Shown here in pieces: positions 35,468-43,765 of a stretch of DNA of 53,024 bases; position 1 is the first letter of the stretch; each line of letters starts with the position of its first letter. Under the pieces are notes generated by a model that was not told the origin of the DNA, made no database searches, and worked only from the letters and a program-made list of their open reading frames with translations. The translations under genes were made by a program, and so were the position numbers. The DNA comes from Microscilla marina ATCC 23134 (GTDB lineage: Bacteria; Bacteroidota; Bacteroidia; Cytophagales; Microscillaceae), in the NCBI RefSeq assembly GCF_000169175.1, contig NZ_AAWS01000061.1, positions 1 to 53,024 of the forward strand. Direction: 5' to 3'.

Positions 35468-35839
35468 CCGCAACGAATGAGGTAAGGGTATGTTTAAGTT
35501 CTAATAGAAGGTTTGTTTGTGGGTAGGTTATGGTAAGCTTTTGGGTATTGATGCTATGAGTAGGGTTAACTCATTCATCATAGGTTAGTTATGCTCACTG
35601 TTTAGTTGCATTTAATGTTATCTTAGTACTAAATTAGCAATGCTTGAGCATTACTCACAAACAATCATCATTAAAAAAATATTTTTTATATGTTATTCTA
35701 ACAAAAAAAAATCATAGCTTCATTATTCATTTGATATTCCCCTATCTTTGACAAATGGCACATTTTGCCACACAGTCAATAACTGCCGTCTAAGACGAGC
35801 ACAATTAAAAATTAAACAAAGAAGTATCTCTATAAACTT
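35468..35839 (+). other. Intergenic gap upstream of the first asnB-like gene (no gene seen)
   Basis: AT-rich; contains a TAnnTTTG element at 35743-35750 and runs of A. No good hairpin for a terminator of the peptidase gene was seen. A reading frame starting at 35748 overlaps asnB1 in another frame and lacks coding features. Confidence 0.45.
35743..35750 (+). promoter_or_regulatory. Candidate -7 element of the asnB-like pair
   Basis: TATCTTTG matches TAnnTTTG, 89 bases before the ATG of asnB1. No standard -33, although TTTG occurs 12 bases upstream. Tentative. Confidence 0.4.
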
Positions 35840-37702
35840 ATGTCTGGTATTGCTGGCTTTTTTTCACCCAACACATTTTTTTCAGAAACCGACCTTCAGC
35901 AAATGGCTGCCCCCCTTCAAAAAAGAGGCGCTCAAAGCAGTCATCATTATTATGAGGAAGGATTGGGGCTGATTCATCAAAGACTTAGTTTTGTAGACAA
36001 GTCGCCCGAAGCCCAACAACCCATGCAATCGCACAATGGGCGTTTTGTAATGGTGATGGATGGGCAGGCATACAACCACCACGAAATAGCCAGAGGGTTT
36101 TCAAACGAACAGTTCAACACTACCTCGGATGCTGAAATTATTCTGGAAAATTTTGTAGAGAAAAACATCCGTTCTATCTACCAAATCAACGGCATGTTTG
36201 CCGCAGCCACTTATGATCGAGAAGAAAAAGTGTTGTCGTTGTTTAGAGACCGGGTAGGTATCAAACCTTTGTTCTATTACTGGGACGAAGAAAACTTTGC
36301 GTTTGCGTCTGAACTGCATGCCTTGCTAAAGCTGCCCCAAATAAAGCGTAGGTTGAACAAAAAAGCGGTGGCGGAGTTTCTGCATTTGGGCTATATACCT
36401 GCGCCCCATACACTTTACAAACATATTTTTAAGCTGGAACCAGGAAGTTGGCTCAGGATACAAGACAAAAACCTGATTGTAAAAAAATATTGGACTGTAG
36501 CCGACAAAATCTACGAGCCTAAGTTGCGTAGCCGGTTGCCCTACCTTAATACAGAAGCCAACGCGCTCAAGCATTTTGAAAAAATACTGTTGGAATCGTT
36601 AGAACAACGTACCCCCACCACTGCTACGTATGGAACCTGGCTAGACCACCATCCCGAATCGTGCCTGCTCACAGCATTGCTGGCAAAGCAAAAAGGCAAT
36701 GACTTTCCTACACTTTCGGTGGCTTACCCAAAAACCAAAAATAATGAACCTAGGAACGCCGTAAAAGTAGCCGAACATCTGAAAACCAACCACGAAGAGA
36801 TTTCGGTGTCCTTTGACGACATTCGTAGTTTTGTAAACTCACTGCCCGAAAAGTTTCAAGAACCCGTAGCTGATTTCAATCAATTTACCTATACATTGCT
36901 GGGGCAAAAGAGCAAAGAAGTAGCCGAGGTAATAATGACAGCACAAGGAGCCGATGCTTTGTTTTTTGGCAATGGTACCCACCATTGGGCGCAAAGGCTG
37001 GATAGTAGCTGGATAAAAACTATCAGAAAGCCTTATGCTTATTTGCTCAAAATAAATAAGTCGACCAAAGCCCGCAAAGCCAGTGCCTTGCTCAACTACT
37101 CACACAAAGACGACCTGCTAAGCCACGTATATTCGCAAGAGCACCTGCTCTTCTCAAAAAGAGAGTTGCCCTCGTTGTTGTCGTCTTATACCCCCATATC
37201 GCCTTACCCTGTGATAGACGATGCATCGCTTACACCGCTCGAACAACAAGCCCTGTTTGATATTAACTATGACCTGCCAGGCAACTCATTGTTTTTGCTC
37301 GACCAGGCACTCATGTCAAATACGGTAGAAGCCCGCACCCCTCTGCTCGACTTTCGCATCATAGAGTTTGCCATCAACCTAAACCCCCAACTCAAATACC
37401 GGGGAGCCCAACCCAAATATTTGGTAAAACAATTGCTGCAAAAGTTTGTGCCCGAAAAACTGTGGGCAAAGCAAAAGCTAGAACAAACCCCTATGTTGGC
37501 ACAATGGATGGAGAAGGAATTAGATGATTACCTCAACGAAAAGATAGTAAAAGAGTGTGGTGTGGTAGAGTTTGAAGTAGTACAACAGCTCAAAGAACAG
37601 TTTAAAAAAGGGCACACATACTTGTATAATCGCTTATGGGCACTTACAATATTGCACGTATTTTTGAGTAACGCTATTGCACAAGGAATGGAGGTGGAGT
37701 AG
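35840..37702 (+). CDS. Asparagine-synthetase-like pseudoenzyme (both active sites lost)
   Basis: A 620-residue protein with the full AsnB layout but altered catalytic sites. The N-terminal glutaminase should start MCGI; here it starts MSGIAGFF, so the nucleophile Cys is Ser. The conserved Asn of NGEIYN is Asp74 in DGQAYN. The Arg of RLSFVD and Asp of SDAEII remain. In the synthetase half, the PP-loop SGGxDSS is replaced by LDHHPES at residues 268-274, and the GDGADE loop by AQGADA. Fold landmarks such as RTPLLDFRIIEFA remain, so the protein is probably folded. The open frame and normal codon use argue against a decaying pseudogene. It lies 240 bases before the intact paralogue at 37943, with repeat array copy 3 between. 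A regulatory or scaffolding partner of the intact enzyme is my best guess. Confidence 0.88.
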   Translation: MSGIAGFFSPNTFFSETDLQQMAAPLQKRGAQSSHHYYEEGLGLIHQRLSFVDKSPEAQQPMQSHNGRFVMVMDGQAYNHHEIARGFSNEQFNTTSDAEIILENFVEKNIRSIYQINGMFAAATYDREEKVLSLFRDRVGIKPLFYYWDEENFAFASELHALLKLPQIKRRLNKKAVAEFLHLGYIPAPHTLYKHIFKLEPGSWLRIQDKNLIVKKYWTVADKIYEPKLRSRLPYLNTEANALKHFEKILLESLEQRTPTTATYGTWLDHHPESCLLTALLAKQKGNDFPTLSVAYPKTKNNEPRNAVKVAEHLKTNHEEISVSFDDIRSFVNSLPEKFQEPVADFNQFTYTLLGQKSKEVAEVIMTAQGADALFFGNGTHHWAQRLDSSWIKTIRKPYAYLLKINKSTKARKASALLNYSHKDDLLSHVYSQEHLLFSKRELPSLLSSYTPISPYPVIDDASLTPLEQQALFDINYDLPGNSLFLLDQALMSNTVEARTPLLDFRIIEFAINLNPQLKYRGAQPKYLVKQLLQKFVPEKLWAKQKLEQTPMLAQWMEKELDDYLNEKIVKECGVVEFEVVQQLKEQFKKGHTYLYNRLWALTILHVFLSNAIAQGMEVE

Positions 37703-37917
37703 CTTTTCTGTTCTTCGCTGGGAGTTAGCCTTTAGCTTTTCTGTTCTTCGCTGGGGGTAGCTTTTAGCCTTTCTGTCCTTCGCGGAGTTGAGTCTTTAGT
37801 CTTTCTGTTCTTCGCAGGAGGTAGCCGTTAGCTTTTTCTTGCTTTCGCAAATATGATAGTTACTAATCGTCGCCAAACAAAGGCTAACAGCTAAAGGCTA
37901 ATCGTAACCCAAAAAAA
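37703..37917 (-). repeat. Palindromic repeat array (R2), copy 3 (inverted)
   Basis: Starts right at the stop codon of asnB1 and ends 25 bases before asnB2. On this strand the units read as the reverse complement of those at 28934/33403 (TTCTTCGC and TAGCCTTT words first, then the core at about 37841-37873, then AAAGGCTA). It is inverted relative to copies 1 and 2. The core stretch GCTTTCGCAAATATGATAGT is retained. Confidence 0.85.
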
Positions 37918-37942
37918 ACTACTAACAAAACAACTTAACTGT

Positions 37943-39790
37943 ATGTGCGGCATCACAGGTTTTTACACGCTTTCGCGGAAATGGTCGCAAGACCAACTAA
38001 AGAGCATGACGCAGGCTCTGAAACATCGGGGACCTGACGCAGACGGTTTTTTCTTTGGTCAACGCTGTGGTTTAGGGCATCGTAGGCTCAAAATCATCGA
38101 CTTGTCTGATGCAGCCAACCAACCCATGCACAGCCACGATCAGCGTTACACGATGGTGTTTAATGGAGAGGTATACAACTTTCAGGAAATTGCCAGAAAA
38201 TACCAGCTTTCGCTGAAAACCAAGACCGATTCGGAGGTGATTTTAGAGCTGTTTGCTCAAAAAGGCGAAAAGTTTGTGCACGAGCTCAACGGCATGTTTG
38301 CTTTGGCCATTTACGACCACAAAACACATTCGCTGTGGATATACCGCGACCGAATGGGAATCAAACCTTTGTTTTATTATTGGGATGGTGAAAATTTTGC
38401 TTTTGCCTCTGAAACCAAAGCCTTGCTCGCGTTGGGCATCGACCGAACTATTAACAAAGAAGCCTTGCAAGATTACCTGTTTATGGAGTATGTGCCTGAC
38501 CATCAGTCTATTTTTAAGCACATTCATAAACTCGAAAAAGGGCATTATATGAAAATAAGCCCTAAAAAACTGGAGAAAACACGCTACTACAACTTGCTTG
38601 ACAAATGGAACCCTTCTCCCGCCCACGACTTAAACTATTATACCGAGGCATTCGACGAGCAACTCACCCGCTCTATAGCCTACCGCTCTATAAGCGATGT
38701 ACCCATGGGAGCTTTCCTGAGTGGAGGCACTGACTCGTCGCTCATCAGTGCCAAGTTTCAACAACTCTCACCACAAAGCATCAAAACCTTCACCATAGGC
38801 TTCGACGTGGCAAGCTTCGACGAATCGGCTTACGCCCAAAAGGTAGCCAAACACTTGCAAACCCAGCACACCCTAGAGCGGGCATCTGCCAAAGAGTCTA
38901 TAGGCATTGTAGAAGAACTGGTGAGCCACTACGATGAGCCTTTTGCGGCAAATTCGTGCATCCCCAGCCTGTTGGTTTGCCAAAAAGCCCGCAACGAGGT
39001 AACCGTAGCCCTCAGCGGCGATGGTGCCGATGAGTTGTTCATGGGCTATGGTTATTACTATTGGCATGAGCGTATCCAGAAAATATCGAAGTATGGAGGC
39101 TACCCGGCCCGCAAGCTTACCAGCAAGGTGTTGAGCTGGATGGATCAACGCAAACAGCGGGCAGCACGGGTTTTTAATTACAGCGATTTTGAGCGAATAT
39201 GGCTACACGTATGGTCGCAAGAACAATACATGTTTTCGGAACAAGAGGTTTCGTGGCTGCTCAATACCCCCTACCAACACCAAAGCACTTGGAAAGACTG
39301 GCAAGAGATCAATCAGTTGGACATTCACCCTTTCGAAAAAATATCCTTGTTTGACCTCATGCACTATTTGCCCTATAATTTACTTTACAAAATGGACATT
39401 GCTTCCATGGCATCGGCACTGGAGGTAAGGGTTCCTTATTTAGACCATCATTTGGTAGAGTTTGCCATGAATTTGCCCTTGAATATGAAGGTACAGGCAG
39501 GTGAACAAAAGTTTTTGATGAAAAAAACGCTGGAAAAGTATTTGCCCAAAGAGCTGATTTATCGTCAAAAATGGGGGTTTCCGGCTCCAGTGGGCGATTG
39601 GCTCAAAACAGACCTGGCTTATTTGATTGACAAGTATTTAAATCCCACTTTGCTTAAGCAACAAGGCTTGTTTGATCCTCATGTAGTGCAGCGCTTTGTA
39701 AAACTCTTTAAAAAAGGCAAAAATTATCATTATAAAAGAATCTGGGCATTGATCGTGTTTCAGATGTGGTATGCGTATTATATAGACTAG
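37943..39790 (+). CDS. asnB: Asparagine synthetase (glutamine-hydrolysing)
   Basis: A 615-residue glutamine-dependent asparagine-synthetase-family enzyme with all catalytic elements. Cys1 is in MCGITGFYT, with RLKIIDLSD, FNGEVYNF and KTDSEVILE for glutaminase. The ATP PP-loop is LSGGTDSSL (Ser-Gly-Gly at 260-262), and LSGDGADELFMGY, RVPYLDHHLVEFA and KWGFPAPVGDW complete the synthetase half. Length is close to bacterial AsnB proteins of the exopolysaccharide-associated branch. The neighbours are a degenerate paralogue upstream and a glycosyltransferase and methyltransferase downstream, as in surface-polysaccharide loci where such enzymes amidate sugar acids. So asparagine synthesis or glycan amidation are both possible; the sequence does not decide. 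Repeat arrays lie on both sides. Confidence 0.92.
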   Translation: MCGITGFYTLSRKWSQDQLKSMTQALKHRGPDADGFFFGQRCGLGHRRLKIIDLSDAANQPMHSHDQRYTMVFNGEVYNFQEIARKYQLSLKTKTDSEVILELFAQKGEKFVHELNGMFALAIYDHKTHSLWIYRDRMGIKPLFYYWDGENFAFASETKALLALGIDRTINKEALQDYLFMEYVPDHQSIFKHIHKLEKGHYMKISPKKLEKTRYYNLLDKWNPSPAHDLNYYTEAFDEQLTRSIAYRSISDVPMGAFLSGGTDSSLISAKFQQLSPQSIKTFTIGFDVASFDESAYAQKVAKHLQTQHTLERASAKESIGIVEELVSHYDEPFAANSCIPSLLVCQKARNEVTVALSGDGADELFMGYGYYYWHERIQKISKYGGYPARKLTSKVLSWMDQRKQRAARVFNYSDFERIWLHVWSQEQYMFSEQEVSWLLNTPYQHQSTWKDWQEINQLDIHPFEKISLFDLMHYLPYNLLYKMDIASMASALEVRVPYLDHHLVEFAMNLPLNMKVQAGEQKFLMKKTLEKYLPKELIYRQKWGFPAPVGDWLKTDLAYLIDKYLNPTLLKQQGLFDPHVVQRFVKLFKKGKNYHYKRIWALIVFQMWYAYYID

Positions 39791-40200
39791 TTTTTGTTCT
39801 TTGCGGGGGGTGGCTTTTAGCTTTTTTGTTCTTCGCTGGAGTAGCCGTTAGCCTTTCTGTTCTTCGCTGAGTTGAGCCTTTAGCTTTTTTGTTCTTCGCG
39901 GAGGTTAGCTGTTAGCCTTTTCGTGCTTTCGCAAATATGATAGTTACTAATCGTCGCTCAACAAAAAGCTAACTTACAAACATCCAAACAAAGGCTAAAA
40001 GCTAACAGCTAAAGGCTAATCGTCGCTCAACAAAAAACTAACTTACAAACAGCCAAACAAAGGCTAAAAGCTAATCATAGCTCAACAAAAAACTAACTTA
40101 CAAACAGCCAAACAAAGGCTAAAAGCTAATCATAGCTCAAAAAAAGGCTAAAAGCTAAGGGCTCTACATAGTTCAAAAAAAGCTAAAGGCTCCACGTAAC
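39791..40200 (-). repeat. Palindromic repeat array (R2), copy 4 (inverted), with 55-bp tandem duplication
   Basis: Longest of the four arrays, filling the gap between asnB and the glycosyltransferase. Same orientation as copy 3. The 68-bp core lies at 39890-39957. Its second half contains two exactly identical 55-bp tandem units at 40025-40079 and 40080-40134, plus a related one before them, which indicates recent expansion. The words AAAGGCTA and AACTTACAAACA recur through it. Confidence 0.88.
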
Positions 40201-40230
40201 AAAAGCCAACTAAAAACAACCGACTCATAT

Positions 40231-41448
40231 ATGAAAATACTCTACCTCTCTTATGATGGAATGACCGACCCGCTTGGGCAATCGCAAGTGTTGCCTTACT
40301 TGCTGGAACTGAGCAAAATGGGGCATCAGATTACCTTACTAAGCACCGAAAAAGAAGCCAACTTTGCTTTGAGGCACCAAACCATCCAAAACTTGCTTAC
40401 TGAGCACCAAGCAAATCACCCTGAAGCTGCTATAGACTGGCAGTATATCACTTATACTAAAAAACCACCCGTGCTTTCCACCTTAAAAGACATCATGCAA
40501 CTGCGTAAAAAAGCCAGACAATTGCATCAACAAAAACAGTTTGATATTATCCATTGTCGAAGCTACGTAACTTCATTGATAGGGCTGGGCATGAAGAAGA
40601 AATATGGGACAAAGTTTGTATTCGACATGCGCGGTTTTTGGGCAGACGAACGGGTAGACGGGGGCTTGTGGAACTTGGGCAATCCTTTGTTTCGTGGGGT
40701 GTACAATTATTTTAAGAAAAAAGAAAAGCAGTTTTTAACAGCAGCCGATTATACCATTAGCCTGACCGAAAACGCCAAGCAAGAGATTCAGAACTGGCCT
40801 GGGTTTAGGCAAACCAAAATTGAGGTAATTCCGTGCTGTGTCGACACCCAATTGTTTGACTACAATGCCTTGCCTTCTCCTACCATGGCTGACCCATTGA
40901 AGCCCATTACTATTTCTTACCTGGGATCTATTGGCACTTGGTATATGCTAGAAGAAATGCTGGCTTTTTACCAGCGTTTGTTAAAGGCAGCCCCTGCTGC
41001 CCGGTTTATGTTTATCACCACCGAACCCGCCGAAGCAATTTACCAACAAGCCGAAAAAATGGAGTTACCCGCCCATCAAATAAGTGTACAAAAAGCCGAA
41101 CGAAAGCAAGTACCAGGGCTGCTTGCCCAAAGTGACGTCTCTATATTTTTTATCAAACCCTATTATTCTAAAAAAGCTTCATCGGCAACCAAAATGGGCG
41201 AAATTTTGGCAATGGGTATTCCTATTATTGCCAATGCCAATGTAGGCGATCATGATTTCTTATTTGAAAAATACTCTTGTGGTGTTTTGGTCGATGGATT
41301 TGACGAGGCTTTGCTCGATAAGGCAGTTGCGCAAATAAAAGAGATGCAGCGCATTGCCCCACAAGATTTAAGAAATGTGGCCATAGAATATTATAGTTTG
41401 AAAAAGGGAGTAAATTTGTATGCTAAAGTATATGAGCAAGTGAAATAA
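40231..41448 (+). CDS. Glycosyltransferase, family 4-like
   Basis: A 405-residue GT-B fold glycosyltransferase resembling GT4. The N-terminal MKILYLSYDGMTDPLGQSQV is a common start for polysaccharide GT4 proteins, then an acceptor-binding Rossmann half with IIHCRSYVTS. The C-terminal half shows the donor-side blocks: TISYLGSIGTWYMLEEML, then KAERKQVPGLLAQSDVSIFFIKP, SSATKMGEILAMGIPIIANANVGD and the final helix. The E-x7-E acid pair of GT4 is reduced (KMGEILAMGIP, one Glu). The donor sugar cannot be called. It follows the asnB gene across the repeat array and is 11 bases before a methyltransferase gene, probably one transcript. Likely a cytoplasmic-side enzyme in surface-glycan assembly. Confidence 0.88.
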   Translation: MKILYLSYDGMTDPLGQSQVLPYLLELSKMGHQITLLSTEKEANFALRHQTIQNLLTEHQANHPEAAIDWQYITYTKKPPVLSTLKDIMQLRKKARQLHQQKQFDIIHCRSYVTSLIGLGMKKKYGTKFVFDMRGFWADERVDGGLWNLGNPLFRGVYNYFKKKEKQFLTAADYTISLTENAKQEIQNWPGFRQTKIEVIPCCVDTQLFDYNALPSPTMADPLKPITISYLGSIGTWYMLEEMLAFYQRLLKAAPAARFMFITTEPAEAIYQQAEKMELPAHQISVQKAERKQVPGLLAQSDVSIFFIKPYYSKKASSATKMGEILAMGIPIIANANVGDHDFLFEKYSCGVLVDGFDEALLDKAVAQIKEMQRIAPQDLRNVAIEYYSLKKGVNLYAKVYEQVK

Positions 41449-41459
41449 ACCATTGGACA

Positions 41460-42452
41460 ATGAGCGAGCATATGGCAAAAGAAATTACACTTTTGAACCC
41501 TTACAATCAGCAGCCTCTAGAGGTGGCAAATGATAAATTGATAGATGCCAAAGGCAAAGAGTTTGAAAAGGTGGCAGGTGCTTACCGCTTGGTGCAAGAC
41601 GATAACTATACCGAAAACTTTGGGTTTCAGTGGAATAAATTTACCAAAACTCAGATTGACCGCTTTTCGGAGCAATCTTCGCAAAGCAAGACCCGTTTTT
41701 TTGCGGTAACCGAATGGGATAAAAAAGACCTGAGCGGAGAAAATGTGTTGGAGGTGGGCTCTGGTGCAGGACGTTTTTCGCAAGTGGTGCTCGACGAAAC
41801 CAAAGCGAATTTGTACAGTGTAGACTACTCAAATGCGGTAGAGGCTAACTTTAAAAACAACGGACATCACCAAGACCGTTTGCAGCTTTTTCAGGCAAGT
41901 ATCTATGAGTTGCCCTTTGCTCCCGCCAGCTTCGACCGGGTGTTTTGTTTTGGGGTGCTACAGCATACGCCCGACGTTAAAAAATCGGTGCAAAGCCTTG
42001 CCCAAATGGTAAAACCAGGCGGCGAATTATTGGTTGACTTTTACCCGATCAGGGGTTGGTGGACGAAGGTTCACGCCAAGTATATTTTTCGTCCCTGGAC
42101 CAAGCGCATGTCGCACGAAAAGCTACTATGTCGCATTGAAAAAAACGCAAACTGGATGATTCGCCTGTCTCAGTTTTTTAACAAAATAGGCATAGGCAAA
42201 CTTACCAATCGATTTATCCCTATTTGTGACATTAAAAATACCTTGCCCCCTGACCTTACCAAAGAACAGCTCAAAGAATGGGTAATATTGGATACATTTG
42301 ATATGTTTTCGCCCGAATACGACCAGCCCCAAAGGGTAGAAACGGTTCGACAGTGGTTTGAAGAGTTTGGCATCAAGGTAGACTTTGCGGGTACGATCAA
42401 CTTTGAAGGGAATAATTTGGTGACTGCAGTCAAGGGAATCAAGAAGGGGTAA
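41460..42452 (+). CDS. SAM-dependent methyltransferase (class I, methyltransferase-11 type)
   Basis: A 330-residue protein with a class I methyltransferase core. Motif I VLEVGSGAGRFS is at about residues 97-108, the acidic loop NLYSVDYSNAV at about 118, motif FDRVFCFGVLQHTPDV, and MVKPGGELLVDFYP, the order of the methyltransferase-11 family. Residues 8-45 (LLNPYNQQPLEVANDKLI, GAYRLV) resemble the Trm112-like zinc ribbon often found at the front of such enzymes but with the cysteines replaced. The C-terminal 100 residues (SHEKLLCRIEKNANWMIR, CDIKNTLPPDLTKEQ) are common in sugar or glycolipid methyltransferases of exopolysaccharide loci. Second gene after the glycosyltransferase, 11 bases away. 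Substrate unknown. Confidence 0.88.
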   Translation: MSEHMAKEITLLNPYNQQPLEVANDKLIDAKGKEFEKVAGAYRLVQDDNYTENFGFQWNKFTKTQIDRFSEQSSQSKTRFFAVTEWDKKDLSGENVLEVGSGAGRFSQVVLDETKANLYSVDYSNAVEANFKNNGHHQDRLQLFQASIYELPFAPASFDRVFCFGVLQHTPDVKKSVQSLAQMVKPGGELLVDFYPIRGWWTKVHAKYIFRPWTKRMSHEKLLCRIEKNANWMIRLSQFFNKIGIGKLTNRFIPICDIKNTLPPDLTKEQLKEWVILDTFDMFSPEYDQPQRVETVRQWFEEFGIKVDFAGTINFEGNNLVTAVKGIKKG

Positions 42453-42802
42453 TCACTTATAGTTCATAGCACCCGTAGGGGCAAGCTTCAAGCAAGTCCT
42501 TAGATACCGATGAATATCGGCGCTATTCCCTGTTTAATTGCGTTGAGCTTATCACAGCAAACTGCTGTAGATTCGGTTCATAGACAACTAACAAATTTAT
42601 AGTACATTCATGTTCAATAGATTATAAGTTTGTTAGCTGGAAGCAGACTCGAATAAATGTCCGCCTTACTTATGCTTGATAATCAAAGAGTGAAAGTGAT
42701 TTTGTTTATTAAATTCTTTTTCTAATGTAATAGAGTTTAAATGTTTAACCGGCTGATTATCAGTAAATATTTTCACTTAAAATCACGGCGGAGTATTGAT
42801 CA
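42453..42802. other. Gap between convergent genes containing hairpins (no gene seen)
   Basis: Holds ACAGCA/TGCTGT (42554-42568) and a longer hairpin of 14 bp with one mismatch at 42588-42636 (CTAACAAATTTATA against TATAAGTTTGTTAG). No T run follows, so I do not call a terminator. No reading frame of note. Confidence 0.5.
42588..42636. repeat. Isolated inverted repeat
   Basis: Two 14-base arms (one mismatch) around a 21-base loop, between convergent genes. It may be a bidirectional stop or a small transposon-derived remnant; no partner copy was seen in the window. Confidence 0.55.
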
Positions 42803-43714
42803 TCAAAACCCTATCCCTATCTTTAGAGCTCCCCAACGGTGGCTTTGGGCTTGAACAAACTCAGGGCTGACATAGTGCCAGGCATAGCCTATGTTTGCCC
42901 TACCATAGCTTAAGGTTACCCCTAGTTTAAGCGAAGTAAGCCAACGTTCGATCTGATCGTTTGACAGTTTGTGTGGGCTACTAGTATTGAACAACCCACC
43001 TTGCAAGGTGGCGTTGTACCCTACCCAACTTTGGTAAGCCACGCCATACAATTGTACCCCTAACTGTGCCCGGTGGGAACTGCTCCAGTGCGCACGTGCC
43101 CCCACACTGGCTGAGGTAATCAATGTGCTTAATTGCACCTTTGCCAGCCCACTTATGTTGGTGCGATGGATATTGCCTAACAAGGCTTTTTCATACCTTA
43201 GGCTGTAGCCCACAATCAAGTCAGCCGCCACCTGATTGTCCCAACCCTGGGGTTGTTCGCTATTCACTACTTCATGAATGGTTTTTTGCATGCCTTCGGC
43301 AAAGGCAGCCGGACCTATAGTGCCCAAATACATGGCACTGGTCAGGCTTTGCTGTTTAAGTGTATCTTGTTGGGTATACCACCAGGCAATGTGCAATGCT
43401 CCAGCATAGGGGCGGTCGTTGGGTAGCACTTGCCCCGTGCCCAAATCGGTAGGGGTAAACACCTCGTGCTTTAGTTGTATACCGCTTTGCACAAAGGATG
43501 ATGGCCTGGGCAACTTGATCATCAAACGGTTTAGCCAAGCCTTGGTCAAGGCAACTGAAGCGTAGTTTAACCGAATGCCTTGGGTGTAGTATTGGTCGGT
43601 TTGGGTAAACAAATCGTTGGCGTATTCCACGCTCAGTTGTTGGGTTTGGGCAACACCGCCAATACTTGATAAACAAAAAAAGACAGCTATGGTGATGGAT
43701 AAAATATAATGCAT
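42803..43714 (-). CDS. LpxR-like (DUF2219) outer-membrane lipid A deacylase family protein
   Basis: A 303-residue exported outer-membrane protein. A signal peptide covers residues 1-22 (IAVFFCLSSIGGVAQTQQ). The start of the mature part LSVEYANDLFTQTDQYYTQG is the N-terminal LpxR/DUF2219 block: Asn and Asp of the N-D pair and the TD motif match the family calcium-dependent active site region. PNDRPYAGALHIAWWY is the second hallmark. The remainder is beta-barrel-like (alternating residues, ending VQAQSHRWGALKIGIGF, a C-terminal aromatic). LpxR enzymes remove the 3' acyl chains of lipid A; several DUF2219 proteins have not been tested. A lone gene, convergent with the methyltransferase and divergent from the CAT-like gene. 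Confidence 0.85.
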   Translation of the reverse strand: MHYILSITIAVFFCLSSIGGVAQTQQLSVEYANDLFTQTDQYYTQGIRLNYASVALTKAWLNRLMIKLPRPSSFVQSGIQLKHEVFTPTDLGTGQVLPNDRPYAGALHIAWWYTQQDTLKQQSLTSAMYLGTIGPAAFAEGMQKTIHEVVNSEQPQGWDNQVAADLIVGYSLRYEKALLGNIHRTNISGLAKVQLSTLITSASVGARAHWSSSHRAQLGVQLYGVAYQSWVGYNATLQGGLFNTSSPHKLSNDQIERWLTSLKLGVTLSYGRANIGYAWHYVSPEFVQAQSHRWGALKIGIGF

Positions 43715-43765
43715 AGTTTTAGCGTATAAATCTGTTTAAAAACAATAACTTGAGTACACCTATTA

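Noticed and set aside
35748-35972. A 74-codon reading frame overlapping the start of asnB1
   Set aside because: It overlaps the true gene in a different frame and has no recognised domain; it is a shadow frame.
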